Assembly: GCF_036588685.1 (NCBI RefSeq)
Contig: NC_086375.1
Location: 43,369,270 to 43,433,269 of the forward strand
From: Mytilus trossulus
Lineage: Eukaryota; Mollusca; Bivalvia; Mytilida; Mytilidae
DNA: 64,000 nt
Reading direction: 5' to 3'
Numbering within the stretch: position 1 is the stretch's first letter; each line of letters begins with the position of its first letter. Positions 48,001 to 60,000 of this stretch are shown here, one piece after another. Below the pieces are notes generated by a model. It was given only the letters and a program-made list of their open reading frames with translations, was not told where the DNA came from and did no database searches. A program made the position numbers and the translations under genes.

Positions 48001-51000
48001 TCGGCGGCGTCGGCAGAGTCAACAAATATTCACTCTGTGGTTAAAGTTTGTGAAATTTTAATAACTTTCTTAAACTATACTTGATTTCTACCAAACTTTG
48101 ACAGAAGCTTGTTTATGATCATAAGATAGTATCCAGAAGTAAATTTTGTAAAAATAAAATTCTATTTTTTCCGTATTTTACTACAAATGGACTTAGTTTT
48201 TTCTGCAGGGAAACAAAACATTCACTCTGTGGATAAAGTTTTTAGAACTTAAATAACTTTCTCCAACTATCCTGGGTTTGTACCAAACTTGGACAGAAGC
48301 TTGTTCATGATCATAAGATAGTATCCAGAAGTAAATTTTGTAAAAAATAAAATTCCATTTTTTCCGTATTTTACTACAAATGGACTTCGTTTTTTCTGCG
48401 GGGAAACAAAACATTCACTCTGTGGTTAAAGTTTTTAGAATTTTAATAACTTTCTTAAACTATCCTGGGTTTGTACCAAACTTGGACAGAAACTTGTTTA
48501 TGATCATGAGATAGTATTCAGAAGTAAATTTGGTAAATAAATAAATCCATTTTTTCCATATTTTACTTTTAAATGGACTTAGTTTTTCTGCGGGGAACCA
48601 TTACATTATACTCTGTGGTTAAAGTTTTTTAAAATTTTAATAACTTTCTTAAGGCAACAGTTTTTTAATTTGTTGGTTTACGGATTTTCCGCATAAAAAA
48701 GTCGGGTCGGTCGGTCGGGAAAAAAAAGAAAAAAATATCTTTCAAAACAGAAAAAATATGCAAAATAAATATATATTTCACCTTACTAACAAAATTTTTG
48801 TCTTATATGCTGTTTTGTCATCCTTTCTTAACATTATGAGTTCGATGAAATATTATTGATCAGTGATCATGAACATTGCATGACATCGTATAATAATTTC
48901 ATGTAAAAAAGGGGGGTTGCATGGACAAATATGAAATTTAATCGTCATTTCTCAAACAAGAAAAACAGATTCGCGTAGCTCTCAATCAATTCCAGAAAAC
49001 TTGGTGAATAATGATCTTCAAGCACAAAAACTGATTAAGAAAAAAAATATAAAAGCGTTGTAAAAAAATAGGTTTCAACACACATGTCGAAAAAACGTAA
49101 TAGACTCATCCACTGTAAAAACGACAATAACGGGTTAATCAGTTGTCATGCAATCCGGTTTTTATCCCAATGATCAATATTTTTTGTTATCTATGAAACA
49201 AGAAAATTTCAAATGATTTGTTAATATTCAGTACTTAAATTGATGTATTCCACCTTTCTACATTTGGACAAGTCTATTTCTCGGAGATGAGGCATCTTAC
49301 GGACTGATGACAAATATGGGAAACAAACTTATTTTGTAATTGGTTTTTACCACAGGTTTCGTTCTGCAAAATTATTTGCGCAAAAGACATTTCAAGGTCA
49401 GTTATAACTGATTTGTCTATTTTTGGAAACGTAAATTGGAAGTTTTATTTTTCACAACAGAAAGTGTTATCAACTTTGTAAATGATTAATGCATTTCATT
49501 TCATAATAAAAGAAAATTTTAATTATTTTTCAGGGATAATGCATTTATAAGGGTCGGTGGGAATAAAAAAGCATGAAAAGTCAATTTTATTTTTATTCTG
49601 AAAATCGGCAAAATCTGGTCGGCGGGTCCGTAAACCAACAAATTAAAAAACCGTGGCCTAAACTATCCTTGGTTTGTACCAAACATGGACAGATAAGAAT
49701 CTTATTTATGATGATAAGATTGTATCCAGAAGTAAAGTTTGTAAAAAGATTACTCAGTTTTTTCTGTAATTTACTTTTAAATTGACTTAGATTTTCTTAC
49801 AATCATAAAATAGTAACAAGAGGAATATTTTTATTGATTTTTTCCCTCATTGTTGATGAGCCTGTGGTTTACAGCAAAAATAGGCGAGACACTGGGTTCC
49901 GCAGAACCTTTACAAATTTTTTAGTATCAAGGAGAAAATAAATGTGTTAAAAGTATTTTTTTTTTTTTTTTAAGAATTACCACATGAGAAGGCATTGTTA
50001 TGTGTACATACATTACAAGGCCTAAAATAAAATATTGTTTGTTTCTCCAATACCGACCGACCCGGCAAAAACAGTGCTACTCATAAAATTTTATTGTCAA
50101 AACTAAGTCAATTATTATTTAATTCATTTCCAATTTCCTGGCTTGCCGGATTGTACGATATTGTTCAAGCTTTTTGGAAAAATAAAATTATTTTCCTACC
50201 TACATACCAACACCTGGCTTGGCAGGGTCGGGATTGGGGAAACAAACAATATATTAATTTAGGCCCAATATACATTGCTTTTTTGTCATGTTTTATAAAG
50301 CATTTTGAATTTTTGTTTGTTGTTTTTGTCTCATTACTTAAATTTCTTTAACCTATTATTGTTGTTGTTTGAAAATACCATTAATGTTTAATCACCATCT
50401 CTGCACCTTTTTTTTTTAAATAACTGAATCTTCTGTTATTCATACTTATTTTATACATGTATTAACTGTTTTATTTGAAACCATCTTGCCCTTTTTAATA
50501 GCTGTAGCAAGCATGAAGTCAGAATTTGCCAACAAAGTTGTTCACCTTCTTGTTGGCCACTAGGATTTTCGTTCTTGTTATTATGGCTTTGTTTAAGTTT
50601 TGTTTATGTGCAGTCTCTGTGAATAGTATAGACACCAACATATAGGTTGATGACAAACATTTAATGTTTGGTGGAGGACCAGTAAAATGGGCTTTATTAG
50701 AATTTGTGGTAGAAGTGTGCATACAAATTTTGCACTTGAAAAAATATAACTAAATAACATATAAAAAATAATTTACTCAACTGATATATACTGACAAAAA
50801 ACCTCTAACATGCCTGGAAGGAAATCCTGTAAAAATGTCCAACATTTCTGTAAAATCTTTATTTTTATTTAGTAACCCCCCACCCCTTAGTATACATCCT
50901 TGGGCCAGTACAAAGATTTTACTTAAAATTCTAATTTCTATATATGTACCATATCAAAATTCCTTGTAATTGTGTAAAAATTCATAAGGTGACCACTTCA

Positions 51001-54000
51001 TTTTTTCTTTTCTGATTCAAAAGTTAAAGTGATATTTTTTTCTAAAATTATAAGGCAAAAAGTTAAAATAAGCTTAAAGTTTTCATGTTTTAAAGTCATA
51101 AAAAAACTCAGACCAATAAACAAAAGTTTCAAAAAATTGATATGATTTTGCCAGTCAATTCTGTTTGATTTTTAAGGTTACCGACTTCATTTTGGATGAA
51201 TTAACTTATCTGGTAATGTGTTGGAAGTTAAACATATGGGAAAACATGATTTATGTTTTTATCTTGAATGTCCGTCCGTCCCATGAATATTTTTCGTCGC
51301 ATTTTTCTCAGGAACTACAATACAAGGATTTCTGAAATTTGGTTTCAGGGTTTATCTAAGTCAGCTATACCGTGTGATGCGTTTTCAGATTGATCACTTG
51401 ACCACTTCCTGTTTACGGAACACTTGTATGATTTTACACATGATAGCCAAGTTGAAAATTTTCGTCACATTTTTCTCAGGAACTACAATACCAGGATTTC
51501 TGAAATTCGGTTTCAGGATTTTTATATAAGTCAGCTATACCGTGTGATGCGTTTTCAGATTCATCACTCGACAACTTCCTGTTTACGGAACACTTGCATA
51601 TTTTTTACACTATTAATATTATCCACTTGCGGCGGGGGTATCATCAGTGAGCAGTAGCTCACAGTTTCACTTGTTTTTTTAGATTTAAAGTTCAAGTAGT
51701 TGTAAGAAAAATCTGTGACACATTTATTGTGTCTTTACCTTAAGTTATTTTTGGTTTAGTTTTGCACAATAAGATTTTTCCAGACACTTGACACAATTTT
51801 ACCACAACAGTCTTCTTGAGAAAAACATTTGAGTCAGTGTGGTTTTTGTTTTTCTTCATGTTTAAAGGAGTACCTCAAAGCCTTGACTCAAGTTTAAAGG
51901 TAAAAATGTTTAACATTGAGTGCTTAGTAGGATAAAAAAAATTAAAAAAAATATTCCTTTAGGTGCAACATAAAAAGTGGTATTATTTCCTTTTTACTTA
52001 GAAAATAATCTACAGAATAATGAGACATGCATACTTTAGAATGTAAAACTTGCACAATTATTTCATCTTGTCAAAAATTAAAAAAAATAATATTCTCATC
52101 TAAATTGATTAAACAACATTTGAAGATAAAAATCATGTCAGTTACAAGTAAAAGTAATATCCTAGTATAAATTATTCAGGTTACACCACATGTGTTGTCA
52201 ATATGTGTTATTGATTGTTTAAGTATTGCAGTTAATTGAATGTTATAGAAGTCATTGAACTATAAAATTGTATAGTGAGCTAAAAAGGCAAATTCTTGAG
52301 ACAGCTTATTTTCTGTTTACGTCTGAGAAATTTTGCAATTTGTGTATTATACAGTACATGTAGATCTTATACGTTGTTTTGCTGTCTGTCTGTCTGTGTT
52401 CTTTACAAAACTGTGTCAATTCCAAATCTCCTACAATTTATATAAGACTAATACAAAACTCAACACTTTGTCAATTGGTCAGCTTCCATGTTGTGTTTTT
52501 TTATTTCATATTAAAGTTTTGACAAGTGAACCATAGCAAAAAAGCAAAGGAAATTTTCTGTCAACACAAACTATTCATTAAAATAAATCAATGAAATTAA
52601 CAACAGCAAATACAAACATTGTTGATGAAAAATTGCATTTGAAATAGATTTCATAAAGTTTTGTGCAATTGAAGTGGAAACAATTGTTTTGACTTAAGCT
52701 TTTTATATGAATAAATTATAAAAAAAAACAATATATGTGAATTAAAAATTACATCCTATTATCCTACCTGCCAACCAACATGGCTTATAATAAAAGTGTA
52801 AAAAGTGAGTTACTATATCTAGAAAAAGGCTACAGATAGAGAAAATCTGATTGAGCAGAAATGTTCAAAAATTGGTATACCTACTGTTCATTTTCACAAA
52901 AACTGTATAACTAATAAATGTAATATGACTTTTAGAAATGACAATTTTTTACCAGTTTTATTGTTGCATATATAAGTTTTAAAAACTATGATAGAGAGAA
53001 ACCTTGAATTGCAAAAATTATCAAAAAACTAGAGCTACAAATAAGTTAACAAGTCTGAAATGGTGGGTCAACTCCTTTTAAAAGTTATTCAATTATGGTT
53101 GCCCACCACCAGCAGTGTGTTGCCTATAAAGATGGAATGTCTGCTGAAATACTAAAATAAGTACAAGCAGCAAAGTTTCAGTTTGTGATAGTTGCTGCAG
53201 TACTCTAGTTCATACTGAAATCACAGATAGTCACAATGGTTAAATTTGTAAACATGTCTTAGTTATATTTTGCACTCTAATTAATAAACTTATCTTTAAT
53301 TCTTTAATTTCAGTTTCGTACAAACCAATTAGAGGAATGAAACAACCAATAGCTGTACATAAAAGTAATAGTCTCCCTAGAACATTTAGTCCTAATAGAG
53401 GAAATAGGATGCCCCAAACACCTTCACCGAGGACAAATAGAACGCACAGCAGACAACAGTCAGAAAATGTGAGTCAGAACATAGTCATAAGATCATTGGT
53501 CAGACACACAATCCAGATGAACAAATAGTGTATTGATATAAGAAGATGTGGTATAAGTGCCAATGAGACAACTCTACATCCAAGTCACACTTTGTAAAAG
53601 TGAATCATTTGTATAGACTACATTTGAAAAATATAAATTTCTATTGGAGAGACAGTAAAAGTTGTGATTATTGGGTTGATGAAGTTGCAGATGCTTAACT
53701 AAGGAATGTGGTTTCAAGCTACATAAAAAAAAGAATCCTAAAAAGTTGGTATCAGAGAACAAATTTTTCATTGAAATCTCCTTAAATTGGAGGCAGACAA
53801 AATTATATGTTAATCGTTAATTTATGAGCTGCTGCTTGAACTTAAATGACTTTTTTCCCCAAAGTTAAATTATTTAAGGAATGACTGTAATATATTTTCT
53901 CTCTATGAAGAAATAACATCAAAAATGTGGTACACACTGAAAAGGAGGTTATTTTTCAGTGTGCACCACATTTTTAACCGGATTTTTGTGACAAAAATGT

Positions 54001-57000
54001 TGGTTATTAAATTGGGGATGCTCGGCGGGCGGGCGGGCGGGCGGCAATCAAATGTTGTCCGTGCATTAACTCAAGAACCTTTCAACCAAAGCTTTTAAAA
54101 TTTTAATATGTTGTTACTGACAACTAAATGAAGGTCAAGTTCAATAATGGCCATTTTGACTTTTACCGTTCAGGAGTTATGGTTCTTGAAAGATTGAAAA
54201 ATGGCGTTTCCAGTCGTGTCCGTGCATTTACGCATGAACAGTTCTACCAAAGCTTCCCAAATTTTAATATGTTGTTACTGTTGACAAAATGGAGGTCAAG
54301 TTCAATAATGGTCATTTTGACTTTTACCGTTCAGGAGTTATGGTTCTTGAAAGATTGAAAAATGGCGTTTCCAGTCGTGTCCGTGCATTTACGCATGAAC
54401 AGTTCTACCAAAGCTTCCCAAATTTTAATATGTTGTTACTGTTGACAAAATGGAGGTCAAGTTCAATAATGGTCATTTTGACTTTTACCGTTCAGGAGTT
54501 ATGGTTCTTGAAAGATTGAAAAATGGCGTTTCCAGTCGTGTCCGTGCATTTACGCATGAACTGTTCTACCAAAGCTTCCCAAATTTTAATATGTTGTTAC
54601 TGGTGACAAAATGGAGGTCAAGTTTAATAATGGCGATTTTGACTTTTACCGTTTATGAGTTATGGTTCTTGAAAGATTGAAAAATGGTGTTTCCAGTCGT
54701 GTCCGTGCATTTTCTCATGAACCATTCAACCAAAGCTTTTCAAATTTTAATATGTTGTTACTGATGACAAAATAGAGGTCAAGTTCAATAATGACGATTT
54801 TGACTTTTACCATTCAGGAGTTATGGTTCTTGAAAGATCGTAAAATGGTGTTTCCATTCACGTTGTTGCATTTACTCACAAACCATTCAATCTAAGCTTT
54901 TCAAATTTTAATATGTTGATACTGATGACAAAATAGAGGTCAAATTTGATATTGACAATTTTAACTTTCACCAATCATCAGTAATGGTTCTTGTGATATT
55001 GCCAGGACACAAATAAATGCTAATAAATCCGGTTTGCTGTCGTTGTGACAGCCTCTTGTTTATGTTATTTCAAATAGACAGATAAAATATTACAATATTT
55101 CTTATATTTCAATTCGAAATTCCATTTAAACCAGAGTAAACCATGAAAAAATGTTGATTACATCACGGTCACATGACTAAATTATGTCTATGAGCTGATA
55201 AACAAAACGATGTCAGCCAAGAAGAAGACTTGTTGCATCCAAAATTAAATTATTTTCAATTAGAAATAATAAGTTGATATATAATTCAATGATAATGCAA
55301 AGGTTATTCAATAATAAATATTCTTCAATTTTTCAGTTGCCCTCAAACCGTCCAAAGAAGATAGATATAAATCGCCTAAAACTAAAAAATGTAGATAAGA
55401 AATTAGCAGAGACAATATTAGGAGAAATCATAGATACAGGACCTCATGTTGATTTCAAAGATATTGGTAAGATCATAGAAACCCACTGTTATGAATAACC
55501 TGAAATATATGATAGATATCAATGAAATAGCAACCAAACAATAAAACACATCCAATATAAAGGACATTTAGAGGTCATTTTTACAGTTTCAAAAATAGTG
55601 TCTATGCTATATATGTCAAGTTCTAAATTGCATACAGTTAAACTTTGTGAATAATCATGATGACTTAAATTTCATCTTTGACAATTCTTTTTTCATATTA
55701 ATTGTGTGATGTTCCAAAATCAATCAAAAGTCATATACATATACATGTACACGTAGACTTGCATAAGGTCAATTTCTATCTGACTTTGCTTATAAAATAC
55801 AGATATGAATACTTGCAAAAATGATATTTATTTTAATGACATATTTTTTACAGCTGGACAAGAAGCTTCTAAACAGGCCTTACATGAAATAGTAATACTT
55901 CCTGCTCTTAGACCAGAGGTACACTTTTCTACTGTCAATTTTGGTTTTATGTTTTATTTCTTGGACTGATAGTAAATAGCCTGATGATTGCATTTACACA
56001 TTGTTTTATTATTTTAAACACTTTACCCAAATATCTGTGTTCTGTTAAAACCACAAAAATCTAACAGTTTTAGTCTATAAAGGATGTTCTATTCTCATAT
56101 TACTCCTCTTTTTAAAAATTCTGTAAATATGTTAGTAAGTTAGGATTTTGTATCACAATAAAAAAAGAACTGATTCGAAATAAAATATAGTCAAAATTCA
56201 GTAAACAATGATTCAATTTTGTGCAGGTATTTCCATATAGTGCATAATGTGTATTTTGATGTGGAAACTAATTTTTATCACTAAATCGCTGCTAATTTTT
56301 TATGCCCCTGCTGTAACAGAGGGAGCATTAAGTTTTAAAGTTGTCTATACGTACATTCCAAAATTTGTTTCTTTTCTCTTAAGTTTGTCTCAACCAAATA
56401 TAATGAAACTTATATACAATGCTTTTGACCACAAAACCCAGATCAAGTTTGAATTTGCGTAGCATAACTTCTACCAATCTACAGTTATTGCCCTTTACAA
56501 ATTGAATGATTGCTGAAACTTTTGTTTCTATTCTCTTAACTTTACACCACTTATACATAATGCTTATTACCACACATTGTATGCAAGCAGATACATTATC
56601 TATATACCATGGACATATTCCCCATTTATTGAAATTTATTGAACAATGTATATTATTCCACAATATGGTTTTATCACTTCTGTCTCATAATTATTTTACA
56701 ATCTAATAAAGTCAACCAAATTAGTATTTAGTAGCATTTGAATACCTTTCCATTGATAATCCTGATTTTTTTTTAATTATTTATTCAGTCTAGCTAAATT
56801 GCAATTCAAGTTTATATTATAAAAGCTAGTATTTTACAGTTATTTACTGGATTAAGAGCACCTGCTAGAGGTCTTCTGTTGTTTGGTCCACCAGGAAACG
56901 GAAAAACAATGTTGGTAAGTAGTCTTAAGTTGTTGTGAGCATCTACTAAGTGCAATGCATATTGATTATACATGCCTTCAGAAATTAATCTCAATTTTAG

Positions 57001-60000
57001 CAAAGATTTGATACTACCACTCCTAGCACTATAAGTGCTAACTTAACAATAACAATATACCATGAGGGCTGCAAATGGAGGTCGGCTATATATCTATTAG
57101 GTATGGGGAAGTACTTCTACACTACCCCCATATCATCAATTTAATATCATCATTTAGAACTTGTATAAATACTCTTTCTATTGTTGAAAACATGTCAGTA
57201 TGACTACATGCTTCATCTTGTAACTTGTGCATCATGTTGTGTAGTGTCACATGGTATTCTAATGTTTTTATCATTAACAGTTTTGAAGAATAGTATATTT
57301 CTTTTATATTATTGTTATAAGTCAAATTTTTGCATACCTTGAAATACAAAAGTAGATCTGCATAAAACAATAAATCTGTATGTTTTCTGTTTATTTCAGG
57401 CAAAAGCTGTTGCCAATGAATCAAGTGCCACTTTCTTTAATATTAGTGCCTCGAGTCTCACATCAAAATGGGTATGTTAAAAAAATAGTGGCTCCATTTG
57501 TGTTAGACATGATGCTTTTATTTAGCTGAGTTAAAAGTTTCTATATTTTATAAATAGTATATATGTCGTGTACAAGTTGCGATTTTGTACAGGTTATAAC
57601 ATGTACAAAAATATTGTACATGTTATAACTTGTATGATGCAAAAATACAAGTTATAAAATGTACAAAAGTACCTCATACATGTTATAACCTGTACACAAT
57701 ATTGCTTAAAAATGGGGTTAACTTGTACAAAATCAAAAAAATAAGGATATGTTTCTATTATCGCAACAGATGTTATTGACATCAATAATATTTTCATAAC
57801 TTTTTTATTATTCCTTCATGTTCGTGTGTTTTGTCCTTTTTTGATACAGTTAATGTCCAGGGGTCGGTATTACGAAGCATTCCTAAGACTTGTCATAAGA
57901 TACATGTATATCTTAGGACGTGTCTTATGATTCTCTTATGACTATCTATGGACATATCTTTATTTGATGAATTGTAAATGTGAGTGTCCACTTTGAAGGC
58001 AATAGTAAAATACTTTCATTCTAGTTGACCCTAAAAGACATAAGAGGATAGCCAGGACAGATGTGTCTACAAATAAAATTGGGAATGGAAATGGGGTATG
58101 TGTCTAAAAGATAACAACCCACCCAAGGAGCAGACAACATCCAAAGGACACAAATACATGCTTTCAAAGTAGAGGATATATATTTAAAACATAAAAATGA
58201 CATTCGCCTAATGAAATAATCTTATAGTTTATAAAGAAAATTGAGTTATAAATTTACTATAAGTCATGCTGAAGGCCAATGTTGAAGAGTAGATCCAAAT
58301 ATATTTATAATGAAACGTGGTGCAATGAAAACTATTTCAGCTCTCTCTAGATTTTACAGAGTAAGCATATAAGACTTTGTTTTAGTCTTTGCATGCTATA
58401 AAACGAGAGGGAGGAGTATTACCCAATATTATTAGGCATCGTTCTTAAAAATCTGGGAAGAATTTAGTTACATGTACTAGTATCTATAATGTAATTGTCA
58501 TTGAGGAAATGCAAGCTTTTAGTAAATAGTGTCACACTTATTTAAGCCATGATGGACTACATAAAACATTCAATCACATGAAAACACATTTTGCCAACAT
58601 AAGTCATGAAACATATATTTCTGTAAATATGTGATCATTGTCCTCTACAGAATGCGACATGTTATGGCCCATTTATTGTTGTTTTCTTTATGCATTGGTG
58701 AATTTAAATGTGCATTTTACTTCATTAAGATTTATCTTAAATTTTGTACAAGTTAGAACCATTTTTAAGCAATATTTTGTACAGGTTATAACATGTATGA
58801 GGTACTTTTGTACATGTTATAACTTGTATTTTTGCATTATACAAGTTATAACATGTACAATATTTTTGTACATGTTTTAACCTGTACAAAAACGCAACTT
58901 GTACACGACATATACATTAAGTGCAGGTTTTGTTCTGAATTAGAATCCTAAAAATGTTAGAGAAAAACGCCCAATTGTTTTCTGTAATTAGTGAATATTG
59001 TATGAAAAATTAAGGCTCTCCTTAAAAGGTAATGTTCAGACTTTTATAAATCTTTTAATATTTAAGGAATACTTTATTGGTAATTCAATAATACTCGGGT
59101 TTTAATCAAGTTTTATTTGTTAAATGTACAGCTCTTGCAAATAATTATATACAAAGATGCATTAGCACTGATATATAGAATTAGTAAATGTATTTTATTA
59201 TGTAGGTTGGTGAAGGAGAGAAGTTAGTTAGAGCAATGTTTACTTTAGCCAGAGAATTACAACCATCAATTGTTTTCATGGGTAAATATCAAGAAATTAC
59301 AGTATTCCAGTGTTAGCATTATACAAGCGTCATGATTTAGAATGTGCAAGAAAACCTTGACCATCATTAGTCATTAGCTCATTATACCAAAGGGTAGTAT
59401 GAGTTTCTGCTAAAAAAAATTGTCTCTTCTTTATAAAAACTTGCAGAAATCTTCTTATCTGAAACTACTGGACCAGTTGAACATTAAAGTAAACATATCA
59501 GCAACTGTTTATTTTTAATCTACAATATGTATTTTAATAATATGAGTAATTTGCATTTAAATGTGCAGTTCAACAGATTTCCATATATTATTATATCATA
59601 TCTATTCTTGTAGATGAAGTTGATTCTCTTCTATGTGAAAGAAGAGAGGGAGAAAATGATGCTAGTCGTAGACTTAAAACAGAATTCTTAGTACAGTTTG
59701 ATGGGGTAAGATAGACTTAAAACAGAATTCTTAGTACAGTCATGACAGTTTGATGGGGTAAGATAGACTTAAAACAGAATTCTTAGTACAGTTTGATGGG
59801 GTAAGGTAGACTTAAAACAGAATTCTTAGTACAGTTTGATGGGGTAAGATAGACTTAAAACAGAATTCTTAGTACATTTTGATGGGGTAAGATAGTCTTA
59901 AAACAGAATTCTTAGTACAGTTTGATGGGGTAAGATAGTCTTAAAACAGAATTCTTAGTACAGTTTGATGGGGTAAGATAGACTTAAAACAGAATTCTTA

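Noticed and set aside
54128..54680. Three near-identical 76-codon open frames
   Set aside because: They are the same frame in successive units of the 161-bp array. The unit is not a multiple of three, each frame runs into the next unit and stops, and there is no start or splice context.
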